From Parabacteroides sp. ZJ-118 (GTDB taxonomy: Bacteria > Bacteroidota > Bacteroidia > Bacteroidales > Tannerellaceae): a DNA stretch of 44,028 nucleotides. Positions 16,968 to 25,621 of the stretch are shown here, piece by piece. The notes beneath the pieces are model-generated. The model saw only the letters and a list, made by a program, of their open reading frames with translations, was not told the DNA's origin and made no database searches. Location of the stretch: NCBI RefSeq assembly GCF_011038785.1, contig NZ_JAAKDT010000028.1, forward strand, positions 1 to 44,028, written 5' to 3'. Numbering within the stretch: position 1 is the first letter of the stretch; each line of letters begins with the position of its first letter. Made by a program: the position numbers and the translations under genes.

Positions 16968-19472
16968 ATGAAAAGAACAAGTATCTCTATTTTGATCGGT
17001 TTGTTTTGCCTTTTCCCCGCATTGTTTTCTCAAGTACGCGGAGAGTTCCTGCTGGAAAAGAATTGGAAGTTCACCCGGGAAGACAGCCCGGAGTTTATCA
17101 ATCCCGGTTTTGACGACAGCCAATGGCAATCCGTGACCGTTCCGCATGATTGGGCGATTTACGGCCCGTTCAGCGCGCAGAATGATAAGCAAGAGGTCGC
17201 CATCGCCCAAGACGGACAAACGGAGGCGATGGAACATGCCGGCCGGACCGGAGGTCTGCCTTTCGTGGGAGTCGGCTGGTACCGGACCGAGTTTGAGGTT
17301 CCTCTATTTACGGAGGGGAAGCGTGCCGCGATCCTGTTTGACGGCGCGATGAGCCATGCCCGGGTCTACGTGAACGGGCAGGAGGTGGGTTATTGGCCGT
17401 ATGGCTATAACGCGTTCCATTTCGATATCACGAGGCAGCTCATCCCGGGGAAAAAGAACACCTTGGCGGTCCGCCTCGAGAACCTGCCGGAATCCTCCCG
17501 CTGGTATCCGGGGGCGGGACTCTATCGGAACGTACATGTAATCGTGACGGAAAGCGCCTATATCCCGGTCTGGGGAACTTACGTTACGACCCCGACCGCC
17601 ACGAAGGCGTTCGCGAAAGTCGACGTACGGACGAAAATCGTACTGCCGGAAGGCGCCGATGCCGGCAAGTATAGCGTGAAAACCAGTGTGTGGAACCCCA
17701 ACGGGCAAAAGTTGACGGAGCAGACTACGTCCCTCTCGCAGATCAAGTACAATGACAATAGCCTCTCTCAATCGTTTGTCATCCGGACCCCGACGTTATG
17801 GTCGCCGGATACGCCCGCCCTGTATTCCGCCGAGACTCGCCTGTATGAGGGCGATCGGCTGAAAGATATCTATACGACCCCGTTCGGTATCCGTTCGATC
17901 GAGATCATCCCGGATAAAGGCTTCTTCCTGAATGGTGAGAAGACGGTATTCAAGGGCGTCTGCAATCACCACGACCTGGGCCCGCTGGGCGCCGCCGTCA
18001 ACGACGCCGCTATCCGCCGTCAGATCCGGATCTTGAAGGATATGGGATGCAACGCGATCCGTACCTCTCATAATATGCCGGCTCCCGAGTTGGTAAAGGC
18101 CTGCGACGAGATGGGGATGATGTTGATGGCGGAGAGCTTCGACGAATGGAACAAGGCGAAATGCGCGAACGGCTATCACCTGATTTTCGACGAATGGGTG
18201 GAGAAAGACCTCGTGAACCTGATACACCATTACCGGAATAACCCGAGCGTCGTGATGTGGTGCGTCGGTAACGAGGTGCCGAACCAATGGGATGAGAGCG
18301 GTTGCAAGATCTCCAAGTCCCTGCAGGATATCTGCCATCGGGAGGACCCGACTCGTCCGGTGACGCAAGGCATGGATGCCCCGGATGCCGTCGTCAATAA
18401 CAATATGGCGGCGGTCATGGATGTGGCGGGGTTCAATTATCGCCCGTTCCGTTATCAAGTGAATTACAAGAAACTGCCTCAGCGGATAATCCTGGGAAGC
18501 GAGACGGCTTCCACGGTCAGCTCGCGCGGGGTGTATAAATTCCCGGTAGAGCGTAAGGCGATGGCCGTCTACGCGGATCACCAAAGCTCCTCGTACGACG
18601 TGGAGCATTGCAACTGGTCCAATCTGCCGGAAGATGATTTTATCCAGCATGAGGATCTCCCGTATTGTATCGGGGAATTCGTATGGACAGGCTTTGATTA
18701 CCTGGGCGAGCCTACTCCTTATTATACGAACTGGCCCAGCCATAGCTCCCTGTTCGGGATTGTCGACCTGGCGGGTATCCCCAAGGATCGTTATTACCTA
18801 TACCGTAGCCATTGGAACAAAAGCGCCGAGACCTTGCATATCCTGCCGCATTGGACATGGCCGGGACGCGAGGGCGAGGTGACCCCCGTATTCGTCTACA
18901 CCAATTATCCCTCCGCCGAGTTGTTTATCAACGGAAAGAGCCAGGGCAAACGTACGAAAGACCTGAGCGTCGGCATCGACAGCAGCTATACCGAAGCGGC
19001 CCGGAAGCGTTTCGAGCGGCAGAAGCGCTATCGCCTGATGTGGATGGATACCAAATACGAACCGGGGACCTTGAAGGTGATCGCTTACGATGAGGCGGGC
19101 AACGCCGTGGCCGAGAAAGAGGTACATACGGCCGGGAAGCCGCATCACATCGAGCTATCCGCCGATCGTAGCCAATTGGCGGCAGACGGGAAAGACCTTT
19201 CCTTCATCCAGGTCAGGGTGGTCGACAAGAACGGTAACCTTTGTCCGGACGACACCCGACAGATCCGGTTTCAGGTACGCGGTGCCGGAACCTACCGCGC
19301 GGCGGCAAATGGAAACAGCGCCAGTTTGGAGCTCTTCCATCTTCCGGAAATGAAACTGTTTAGCGGCCGACTCACCGCGATCGTGCAGACCGCCGAGGAG
19401 CCGGGAACGATCTATTTCGAGGCTTCCGCGCCGGGAGTGAAAGGGGCGACCCTTGAATTGATCAGCAAGTAA
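16968..19472 (+). CDS. Glycoside hydrolase family 2 (beta-galactosidase-like)
   Basis: The 834-residue exported enzyme has a signal peptide (about 1-25) and the GH2 sugar-binding domain (WKFTREDSPEF, VTVPHDWAIYGPF). The immunoglobulin-like and TIM-barrel domains follow: GVCNHHDLGPLG, IRTSHNMPAPELVKACDEMG. The acid/base Glu is in WCVGNEVPNQWD (about residue 436) and the nucleophile Glu in ILGSETAS (about 512). Extra C-terminal Ig-like domains follow (DUF4982 type, then about 725-834 with the invasin-like ELSADRSQLAADGKDLSFI). Family members cleave beta-galactosides or other beta-linked sugars in the periplasm. There is no SusCD pair next to it. The exact substrate is not readable. Confidence 0.93.
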   Translation: MKRTSISILIGLFCLFPALFSQVRGEFLLEKNWKFTREDSPEFINPGFDDSQWQSVTVPHDWAIYGPFSAQNDKQEVAIAQDGQTEAMEHAGRTGGLPFVGVGWYRTEFEVPLFTEGKRAAILFDGAMSHARVYVNGQEVGYWPYGYNAFHFDITRQLIPGKKNTLAVRLENLPESSRWYPGAGLYRNVHVIVTESAYIPVWGTYVTTPTATKAFAKVDVRTKIVLPEGADAGKYSVKTSVWNPNGQKLTEQTTSLSQIKYNDNSLSQSFVIRTPTLWSPDTPALYSAETRLYEGDRLKDIYTTPFGIRSIEIIPDKGFFLNGEKTVFKGVCNHHDLGPLGAAVNDAAIRRQIRILKDMGCNAIRTSHNMPAPELVKACDEMGMMLMAESFDEWNKAKCANGYHLIFDEWVEKDLVNLIHHYRNNPSVVMWCVGNEVPNQWDESGCKISKSLQDICHREDPTRPVTQGMDAPDAVVNNNMAAVMDVAGFNYRPFRYQVNYKKLPQRIILGSETASTVSSRGVYKFPVERKAMAVYADHQSSSYDVEHCNWSNLPEDDFIQHEDLPYCIGEFVWTGFDYLGEPTPYYTNWPSHSSLFGIVDLAGIPKDRYYLYRSHWNKSAETLHILPHWTWPGREGEVTPVFVYTNYPSAELFINGKSQGKRTKDLSVGIDSSYTEAARKRFERQKRYRLMWMDTKYEPGTLKVIAYDEAGNAVAEKEVHTAGKPHHIELSADRSQLAADGKDLSFIQVRVVDKNGNLCPDDTRQIRFQVRGAGTYRAAANGNSASLELFHLPEMKLFSGRLTAIVQTAEEPGTIYFEASAPGVKGATLELISK

Positions 19473-19495
19473 GCTCGATGATCCATATAACGCAA

Positions 19496-19544
19496 GCTGC
19501 GCGATTCAAGTCCGGAGACGGCTGCGAATCGCGCGGCCTTTTTT
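19496..19544 (+). terminator. Terminator of the GH2 gene
   Basis: A 12-bp stem (19496-19507 with 19526-19537, one G-T wobble) is followed by C and six T residues, 23 bases after the stop codon. It insulates the sigma-54 promoter region downstream. Confidence 0.9.
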
Positions 19545-19593
19545 ATGCCCGCGAGAGATTCGCCTCGCTGATGCCCTTGTTCTCGCACGAAAA

Positions 19594-19618
19594 CGGACAC
19601 CGTGTCCGAAATCGGACA
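19594..19618 (+). promoter_or_regulatory. Upstream activator site, three half-sites
   Basis: CGGACA (19594-19599), TGTCCG (19603-19608) and CGGACA (19613-19618) form two overlapping dyads with 3- and 4-base spacers. They lie 70 to 46 bases before the -24 box at 19664, a usual place for an NtrC-type enhancer. The same arrangement recurs at 25622-25646. The likely binder is the response regulator encoded at 27236. Confidence 0.75.
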
Positions 19619-19663
19619 GCGCTGGGGGATAGATATTTCCTGAGAATCAGTTGCTTGTATTTT

Positions 19664-19678
19664 TGGCACGGGGTTTGC
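19664..19678 (+). promoter_or_regulatory. Sigma-54 promoter of the adaptor-permease-ATPase operon
   Basis: TGGCAC-GGGGT-TTGC matches the sigma-54 consensus TGGCAC-N5-TTGC in every fixed position, with exactly 10 bases between the GG and GC doublets. The adaptor ATG follows 36 bases after the -12 box, so transcription should start near 19690. Confidence 0.88.
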
Positions 19679-19713
19679 CTTTTGGAGGGTAGAGAAATAA
19701 AAGCAAACGAAAT

Positions 19714-20958
19714 ATGGATAGAGAGATATCGAAAGAGGTCCGGCGGAAGGAGCGGCGGAGGCGGTTGTTGAAGTGGGGGGCGGGGATCGGTATCGCCGTT
19801 GTCTTGATAGGCGGGGCGATCGGTTCCATGCAGACCAGCCTGCAACGGAAGGAGCTGGTTTTTTCAACGGTGGATAAAGGGGTGATCGAGGTCTCCGTCA
19901 GCGCGTCCGGCAAGGTGGTTCCCGCTTTCGAGGAGATCATCAACTCGCCGATTCACTCCCGTATCGTCGAGGTTTATAAAAAGGGAGGCGATTCCGTGGA
20001 GGTAGGTACCCCGATCTTGAAACTGGACTTGCTGAGCGCCGAGACGGATTACAAGAAGCTGCTGGACGAGGAGCAAATGAAACGCCTCCAATTGGATCAA
20101 CTCCGTATCCGGAACCGCAATAAGCTTTCCGAGATGGAGATGCAATTGAAGGTCTCCCGCATGGAGCTGAGCCGGAAGGAGGTGGAGCTGCGCAACGAGC
20201 GTTATCTGGACAGCCTGGGGGCCGGGACGACCGACAAGGTCCGGCAAGTGGAACTGGACTATCGCGTCAGCCTCTTGAAACTGAAAGAGGATGAGCAGAA
20301 ATATGAGAACGAGAAGTCCCTGACCGCCGCCGATTACAAGGTGAGAGAGCTCGACCTGAACATCTTCCGCAAGAGCCTGGCCGAGACGAGGCGTACCCTG
20401 GAAGAGGCCCGGATACGCTCTCCCCGAAAGGCGATCCTGACCTACGTGAACAACGAGGTAGGCGCCCGGGTCTCTCAAGGCAGCCGTGTCGCGATCGTCT
20501 CCGACCTCTCCCGTTTCAAGGTAGCGGGAGAGATCGCCGATACGTATGCCGACCGCGTCGCCGCCGGCAGCAAGGCGGTCGTGAAGATCGGCAACGACAA
20601 GCTGGACGGGGTGGTCAGCGATGTCACCCCCTTGTCGAAGAACGGCGTGATCTCCTTCACGGTACAATTGGAGGAGGACAACCACCGCCGCCTGCGCTCC
20701 GGCCTGAAGACCGACGTATACGTGACGAACGCCGTGAAGGACGACGTGCTGCGCATCGCCAACGCCTCGTTCTACGTCGGGAGAGGCGCGTATGAGCTGT
20801 TTGTCGTCGACGGCGACCGGCTGGTCAAGCGGAAGGTGCGGCTGGGCGACAGCAACTTTGAGTACGTGGAGGCCGTCGAGGGCCTGGAGGCGGGCGACGA
20901 GGTGGTCGTCTCCGACATGACAAGCTTCAAGGAAAAGAATACACTGAAATTGAGATGA
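19714..20958 (+). CDS. MacA/HlyD-type periplasmic adaptor of an efflux pump
   Basis: The 414-residue protein has a basic cytoplasmic start, one membrane helix (about 21-40) and a lipoyl half-motif (SVSASGKVVPAFEEIINSPI). A long helical hairpin (about 105-230) follows, then the second lipoyl half (ARIRSPRKAILTYVNNEVGA), a beta-barrel and a membrane-proximal domain. It starts 36 bases after a sigma-54 promoter, and its stop lies 3 bases before the first permease gene. With the permeases and ATPase downstream it matches the MacAB plan, delivering substrate to the TolC-type channel at 25736. Confidence 0.93.
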   Translation: MDREISKEVRRKERRRRLLKWGAGIGIAVVLIGGAIGSMQTSLQRKELVFSTVDKGVIEVSVSASGKVVPAFEEIINSPIHSRIVEVYKKGGDSVEVGTPILKLDLLSAETDYKKLLDEEQMKRLQLDQLRIRNRNKLSEMEMQLKVSRMELSRKEVELRNERYLDSLGAGTTDKVRQVELDYRVSLLKLKEDEQKYENEKSLTAADYKVRELDLNIFRKSLAETRRTLEEARIRSPRKAILTYVNNEVGARVSQGSRVAIVSDLSRFKVAGEIADTYADRVAAGSKAVVKIGNDKLDGVVSDVTPLSKNGVISFTVQLEEDNHRRLRSGLKTDVYVTNAVKDDVLRIANASFYVGRGAYELFVVDGDRLVKRKVRLGDSNFEYVEAVEGLEAGDEVVVSDMTSFKEKNTLKLR

Positions 20959-20961
20959 GCT

Positions 20962-22221
20962 ATGTTCAAGCAATATGTTAAGCAAGCCCTCCATACGCTG
21001 GGAGAGAACCGTCTGACAAGCGCGGTCTCCATCTTGGGCACGATGCTGTCGGTAGCCATGATCTTGGTCGTCGTGCTACAGTTCCAAATCAACCTGGTCG
21101 GTTATAGCCCCGTGTCGAGGCGAGACCGGATGCTCTATCTCTACTCCGTGCACACGCGGTCGAAGGATGGGGGCGAGGATAACAACACGGGCCTTTCCGC
21201 CGAGGCGGTACGCGCGTGCCTCTACTCGCTGAAGACACCCGAGGCCGTGACCGCGACGGCGTGGAACAGCCACGTGATCTCCATCCCGGGCAGGCGATTG
21301 TTCGAGGAATATACCGTCTGTTACACCGATCCCGCCTTCTGGGAGGTGTTTGACTTCCGGTTCCTGTCCGGCCGGCCTTTTACGGAGGCCGATCTCAACT
21401 CCGGCCTGCCCCGCGCGGTCATCTCCGATCAGTTGGCGGGGATCCTGTTCGGCAGCCGGGAGGTGGTCGGTCGCGATATCCTGGTGAACAACGTGATGCC
21501 CTGCACGATCGCGGGCGTGGTGGAGCGACCGTCGAGAGCGGCCGGCGAGGCGTTCGCCGATGTATGGATGCCTTATACGGCGAATGCCCTGTACACCCGT
21601 TGGGGCGGTTGCGACGGGATCTGCGGCCCTTTCGGGGCGACGATCTTGGCGCGTGAGCGCTCCGACGTCGATGCCCTGTACGCGGAGATCCGGCAAGCGG
21701 TAGCCCGCTACAACGCCGGCAAGGCGGATTACCGCCTGACGCCTCCCCGGCCCTTCACCCACCTGGAGCGGGCCTTGGGCTCCGGCAGCCACCGGGTCGG
21801 CTGGGGCGAGTACCTGCGAACGACCGGCTGGGTGCTCCTGTTCCTGCTGCTGTTGCCGACCTTGAACCTGACCGGGATCGTGCAGTCCGCCGTACAGAAG
21901 CGGCGGGCGGAGATGGGGCTTCGCAAGGCGTTCGGCGCCACCGGCGGGCGCCTGTTCGCGCAGGTGGTCTGCGAGAACCTGATCATCACGTGGATAGGAG
22001 GCCTGCTGGGCATCGGCCTGTCGGTCGTGCTGCTCTACGCGGGCCGGTCGTTCTTGCTGACGAGCGATACGGTGATCACGCCGGGCATGCTTTTCCGCCC
22101 CTTGCTGTTCGCGGCGGCCCTGTTCTTCACGTTGGTGTTGAACCTGCTGAGCGCGGGATTGCCCGCGCTCCGGATCGCGAGGGAGCGGATCGTGGAATCG
22201 CTGAGAGACGCGGATGAGTGA
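20962..22221 (+). CDS. FtsX/MacB-type ABC permease (first)
   Basis: The 419-residue protein has the MacB plan: an N-terminal membrane helix (about 20-42), a large periplasmic MacB_PCD-like domain (about 45-270) and three C-terminal helices (about 285-305, 340-365, 380-405). The FtsX signature region reads VQKRRAEMGLRKAFGATGGR, and it ends in SAGLPALRIARERIVESLRD. Membrane permeases of this class drive mechanotransmission rather than pumping through the membrane. The ATPase domain is a separate gene (23541). Confidence 0.92.
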   Translation: MFKQYVKQALHTLGENRLTSAVSILGTMLSVAMILVVVLQFQINLVGYSPVSRRDRMLYLYSVHTRSKDGGEDNNTGLSAEAVRACLYSLKTPEAVTATAWNSHVISIPGRRLFEEYTVCYTDPAFWEVFDFRFLSGRPFTEADLNSGLPRAVISDQLAGILFGSREVVGRDILVNNVMPCTIAGVVERPSRAAGEAFADVWMPYTANALYTRWGGCDGICGPFGATILARERSDVDALYAEIRQAVARYNAGKADYRLTPPRPFTHLERALGSGSHRVGWGEYLRTTGWVLLFLLLLPTLNLTGIVQSAVQKRRAEMGLRKAFGATGGRLFAQVVCENLIITWIGGLLGIGLSVVLLYAGRSFLLTSDTVITPGMLFRPLLFAAALFFTLVLNLLSAGLPALRIARERIVESLRDADE

Positions 22222-22246
22222 GAACTAACGATTGAAAGGGAATGAT

Positions 22247-23500
22247 ATGATTAAGCATCTATTGAGAATCTTATGGAACCAGCGCCGGAGTAACGGCTGG
22301 ATATTCGCGGAGTTGCTGGTGGTAGCCGGTGTCTTCTGGCTGATGGCCGACCGGTTTTACGTGGATCTGCGGACCTATCGCTCGCCGCTCGGGTTCGATA
22401 TCGCGAACGTATGGCGTTTCAAGCTGAGCGAGTCGGAAGGGCTCCGCGCCGACTCGCTTCCCGGGCTATCCGGGCCGGAGAAGCTGACCCGCCTGATGAC
22501 GCGGATACGCGAGTGGCCCGAGGTGGAGGAGGTCTGCGCCACGTATTACTCCTGCCCCTACTCGCGGGGGAATTCCTGGCGGGAGATCGTGCCGCTGGAC
22601 GGCGACACGAGCCTGACCGCCGGGACGCATTTCCAGATCCGGAACGTCACCCCGGAGTATTTCAGGCTTTTCCGGATCCGGACGCCGGAGGGCCGGCCCG
22701 TCGCGGACGAGATCGCCGGCCAGCGCGCCGCGCTGGTCTTGTCCGAGGGGATGGCGGAGCTGTTGTATCACGGCCGGCCGGCCCGCGGGCGGGAGGTGCG
22801 GCATAGCCAGATGGCGCGTACCTTCACGGTCGCCTCCGTGTCGACCGCCATCCGCGCCAGCGAGTATGAGGCTCCGGAGCCCTGTTTCTTCCAGTGCCTG
22901 GAGGGGGAGTTGTTCAACGAGACGGTCGACCGGCACGGGGCCCGGAACGCGGAGCTTTGCGTCCGGATGAAGAGGCGCTATACGCGAGACGACATGAACC
23001 GCTTCCTGAACGAGATGGGAGACCGCCTGGCGGTGGACGGCCTGTTTGTCTATGGCATCAGCGACATCCGCGACTTCCGGGATCACCTCCTGGAGGGCAA
23101 GCGGCGCGAGATGAGCCGTACGTCCGCCCTGATGGCCTTCATGCTGGCGAACGTCTTCTTCGGCGTCATCGGCACGTTCTGGCTCCGCGCGCGGAACCGC
23201 CGGGGCGAGATCGGCCTGCGGATGGCGCTGGGCGCCTCCGCCGCCGCGACGCGGCGGCACCTCTACCTGGAGGGCCTCTGCCTGTTGGCGCTGACCCTCC
23301 CCTGGGTGGCCCTCCTGGCGGTCAACGTGGCGGCGGCCGACCTGCTGGATACCTATCGCCTGCCGCTTACGGCGGGGCGCCTGGCCATCGCCTTCGGCGC
23401 GACCTATGCCACGCTGGGCGGCATGATCTGCCTCGGCATCTGGCTGCCGGTGCGCGCCGCGGCGCGGATGTCCCCGGCGGAGGCGTTGCGTTACGAGTAA
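22247..23500 (+). CDS. FtsX/MacB-type ABC permease (second)
   Basis: The 417-residue protein repeats the plan of its upstream neighbour but is clearly diverged: an N-terminal helix (about 19-37), a periplasmic domain and three C-terminal helices, with RNRRGEIGLRMALGASAAAT as the FtsX signature and PVRAAARMSPAEALRYE at the end. An in-frame TTG at 22232 is an alternative start; the ATG at 22247 fits the usual MIKHLLRILWNQRR opening. The two permeases probably form a heterodimer. The coding sequence is strikingly GC-rich. Confidence 0.92.
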   Translation: MIKHLLRILWNQRRSNGWIFAELLVVAGVFWLMADRFYVDLRTYRSPLGFDIANVWRFKLSESEGLRADSLPGLSGPEKLTRLMTRIREWPEVEEVCATYYSCPYSRGNSWREIVPLDGDTSLTAGTHFQIRNVTPEYFRLFRIRTPEGRPVADEIAGQRAALVLSEGMAELLYHGRPARGREVRHSQMARTFTVASVSTAIRASEYEAPEPCFFQCLEGELFNETVDRHGARNAELCVRMKRRYTRDDMNRFLNEMGDRLAVDGLFVYGISDIRDFRDHLLEGKRREMSRTSALMAFMLANVFFGVIGTFWLRARNRRGEIGLRMALGASAAATRRHLYLEGLCLLALTLPWVALLAVNVAAADLLDTYRLPLTAGRLAIAFGATYATLGGMICLGIWLPVRAAARMSPAEALRYE

Positions 23501-23530
23501 TCAAACAATCAGGCAATCAAACAATCAAAC
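23499..23530 (+). repeat. Four 8-bp tandem repeats (AATCAAAC)
   Basis: Four consecutive 8-base units, three exact AATCAAAC and one AATCAGGC, fill most of the 40-base gap between the second permease and the ATPase gene. Copy-number slippage would change the spacing between the genes, not a reading frame. Confidence 0.85.
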
Positions 23531-23540
23531 GAATAGAGTC

Positions 23541-24206
23541 ATGATCAAGCTAACGAATTTACAGAAGATCTACCGCACGCGGGAGATCGAGACCGTCGCG
23601 CTGGAGAACGTGAACCTGGAGGTGCGGCGCGGCGAGTTCCTCAGCGTCATGGGCCCCTCCGGTTGCGGGAAGTCCACCCTGCTGAACCTCATGGGCCTGC
23701 TGGACCTGCCCACCTCCGGCACGGTCGAGATCGACGGGGTGAACACGGCGGGCATGCGCGACAAGGAGCTGGCCGCCTTCCGGAACCGGCGGCTGGGCTT
23801 CGTCTTCCAGAGCTTCCACCTGATCAGTTCCCTGAACGTGCTGGACAACGTGGAGCTGCCCCTGCTCTACCGCAAGGTCTCCGCCTCGGAGCGCAGGAAG
23901 CGGGCCGAGGCCGTGCTGGAGCAGGTGGGCCTCTCGCACCGCGCGCGCCACTTCCCGACGCAGCTCTCCGGCGGCCAGTGCCAGCGCGTGGCCATCGCCC
24001 GCGCCATCGCGGGCGACCCGGAGATCCTCCTCGCCGACGAGCCGACCGGCAACCTGGATTCCAAGATGGGCATCGAGATCATGGAGCTGCTCCACCGCCT
24101 CAACCGAGAGGAGGGCCGCACCATCGTGATGGTGACCCACAACGAGGCGCAAGCCCGGCAGACCAGCCGCGTCGTGCGCTTCTTCGACGGCAGGCAGGTA
24201 CAGTAG
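23541..24206 (+). CDS. ABC transporter ATP-binding protein (LolD/MacB type)
   Basis: The 221-residue ATPase has Walker A GPSGCGKST (about 36-44), the Q-loop FVFQSFHLI, the signature LSGGQCQRVAIARAI, Walker B ILLADEPTGNLDS and the H-loop VMVTHNE. These features and length place it in the LolD/FtsE/MacB group that powers FtsX-type permeases. It is the last gene of the sigma-54-driven adaptor-permease-permease-ATPase operon. The Cys in GGQC is unusual but seen in this group. Confidence 0.95.
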   Translation: MIKLTNLQKIYRTREIETVALENVNLEVRRGEFLSVMGPSGCGKSTLLNLMGLLDLPTSGTVEIDGVNTAGMRDKELAAFRNRRLGFVFQSFHLISSLNVLDNVELPLLYRKVSASERRKRAEAVLEQVGLSHRARHFPTQLSGGQCQRVAIARAIAGDPEILLADEPTGNLDSKMGIEIMELLHRLNREEGRTIVMVTHNEAQARQTSRVVRFFDGRQVQ

Positions 24207-24239
24207 GCGGGGATGGGGGAGGGCCCCGCCTCTTGGCAT

Positions 24240-24330
24240 ACGCATCATAGCTATGAGGTGTTACTCCTCATAGCTACGATGTGTTACTCCTCATAGCTAC
24301 GAGGTGTTGCTCCTCATAGCTATGATGCGT
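24240..24330. repeat. 23-bp tandem palindromic repeat array
   Basis: About four units of 23 bases (consensus CTCATAGCTAYGAKGTGTT-R-CTC) lie between convergent genes. The outer 18 bases (24240-24257 and 24313-24330) are perfect reverse complements, and each unit junction can fold into an 11-bp hairpin such as TAGCTATGAGG/CCTCATAGCTA. It may serve as a bidirectional transcript end for the ATPase operon and the HU-like gene. Confidence 0.85.
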
Positions 24331-24353
24331 GTGCCCGGAGGCGGCGTGTCGCC

Positions 24354-25142
24354 TTAGGTCGATACCGTGAAGCCGAGCGTGCCGTAGCGGGGCGTCTTGT
24401 AATGATGGCCGCTCGGGTTGTATTGCGTCACCACCTCCGCCACCCACTCGCCGGCGGTGAAGGCGAAGCCGGGCGTGAGGCAGAGGCGCTTGCCGGTATT
24501 GACGATCACCTCGGAGGGCGGGTAGAAGCGGCTCTCCGAGCCGTCGGGGCGGCGCAGGTAGAGGCCCACGCGGGGGTCGTCGCCCGCCAGCTTCAGCCGC
24601 TCGCCGTAGAGGGAGATGGAGTGGTGCTCGCCCGGCGGGAGCTGGTTGTAGGGCTCGTCGCTGTCGGGCGTGCGCGGCACGATGCGGAGGCTCACGTAGG
24701 CGGGGTGGGGCTGGGCGCCGCGGTCCAGCTGGAAGGTCTCGTTCTCGGCCCTGAGGTTGGCCACACGCTGCCTCAGCCGCGGCGAGGGGCGCAGGCGCGG
24801 GGCGAGGGTGTGTCGCCTGGGGTCGAACTTCTCGTAGAGGCTCTCGAAGGGGCCGTTCACGGTCAGCTCCGTGCGGCCGAAGCCGAAGTCCACGTTATAG
24901 CCCTCCTCGATGGCGTCGTAGATCTCCCGCTTGAGGAGGTTGAAGGTGGTGACGAGCGTCTCGGGGCGGTACTCGCACCGTTTCTCCACCACGCGGCGGG
25001 CGATGTCGTCGATGTCGAGCGTGCGCTGCCACACGACGCTGCCCTTGCAGCTCTTGTTGCCGGGCAGGTGGCTCTCGTTGACGCGGATGCTTAGCTTGCG
25101 GAGCGGCCGGGGCAGTTCCGACTTCGGTAATTCTTTATCCAT
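24354..25142 (-). CDS. HU-like DNA-binding protein with C-terminal Ig-like (DUF4469-type) domain
   Basis: The 262-residue protein has an N-terminal HU-like fold (about 15-110): LSIRVNESHLPGNKSCKGSV, then DIDDIARRVVEK and YDAIEEGYNVDFGFG. A linker follows, then a beta-rich domain (about 155-262) like DUF4469. Bacteroidetes carry many such HU-related proteins of unknown role. The chosen ATG at 25142 starts MDKELPKSELP; the frame stays open upstream to 25385, but that stretch is an Arg/Gly-rich artefact opposite the kinase gene. It lies 26 bases after that kinase gene, so they probably form an operon. Confidence 0.85.
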   Translation of the reverse strand: MDKELPKSELPRPLRKLSIRVNESHLPGNKSCKGSVVWQRTLDIDDIARRVVEKRCEYRPETLVTTFNLLKREIYDAIEEGYNVDFGFGRTELTVNGPFESLYEKFDPRRHTLAPRLRPSPRLRQRVANLRAENETFQLDRGAQPHPAYVSLRIVPRTPDSDEPYNQLPPGEHHSISLYGERLKLAGDDPRVGLYLRRPDGSESRFYPPSEVIVNTGKRLCLTPGFAFTAGEWVAEVVTQYNPSGHHYKTPRYGTLGFTVST

Positions 25143-25168
25143 GGTCTTCTGTCTTTCTTTATGTCTCT

Positions 25169-25549
25169 TTACTTGAAAAGGGCCATGATCTTGGGCAGGA
25201 AGATCATCGACCCGACGATCGCCGCCGTTATCGCCGTCAGCAACACGGCGCCCGCCGCCAGGTCTTTCGTTCGCTTGATCGCCTCGTCGTATCCCGGCGA
25301 GACGCGGTCCGCCAGGGCCTCGATCGAGCTGTTCACGGCCTCGGCGGCCAATACCGCCCCGCTCACGATCGCGACGGCGATCCACTCCGCGCGGGAAAGC
25401 CCGAGCGCCCCCCCGGCGATAAGCACGCAGACCGCCGCGAGGCAGTGGATCCGCGCGTTAGGCTCCCCCGCGATCAATAGCTTGATCCCGTTGAGCGCGA
25501 ATTTAAAGCTCTCGGCCCTCCCCCGAGATGTGAAACCCTTCTTCTTCAT
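25169..25549 (-). CDS. dgkA: Diacylglycerol/undecaprenol kinase family (DgkA)
   Basis: The 126-residue protein has three membrane helices and the DgkA signature EAVNSSIEALADRV (about 71-84), with its catalytic Glu and Asn. SFKFALNGIKLLIAGEPNAR near the start is also typical. Enzymes of this family phosphorylate diacylglycerol or undecaprenol at the inner membrane. The frame continues up to 25591, but the promoter box at 25589-25596 makes the MKKKGFTSRGRAES start at 25549 more likely. It sits on the opposite strand between the two sigma-54 units. Confidence 0.92.
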   Translation of the reverse strand: MKKKGFTSRGRAESFKFALNGIKLLIAGEPNARIHCLAAVCVLIAGGALGLSRAEWIAVAIVSGAVLAAEAVNSSIEALADRVSPGYDEAIKRTKDLAAGAVLLTAITAAIVGSMIFLPKIMALFK

Positions 25550-25588
25550 CTGTTTTGCATAGTCTTGTGATATCTCTTGTCGAGGGGG

Positions 25589-25596
25589 CAAATATA
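25589..25596 (-). promoter_or_regulatory. -7 box of the dgkA-HU operon
   Basis: CAAATATA on the plus strand reads TATATTTG on the minus strand, an exact TAnnTTTG. A TTTC near-match to the -33 box (25616-25619) lies 19 bp away, directly next to the activator site at 25622-25646. Confidence 0.55.
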
Positions 25597-25621
25597 GCGA
25601 TTTCCCGCCAATATCCGAAAA

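Noticed and set aside
19864-20994. 376-codon minus-strand open frame
   Set aside because: Antisense to the adaptor gene, low-complexity composition, no motif.
22466-23260. 264-codon minus-strand and further long frames in 22-24 kb
   Set aside because: High GC removes stop codons in all frames; the permease and ATPase frames explain the region.
25143-25385. N-terminal extension of the HU-like gene
   Set aside because: The extension is Arg/Gly/Asp-rich and overlaps dgkA on the same strand in another frame; the conserved part starts at 25142.
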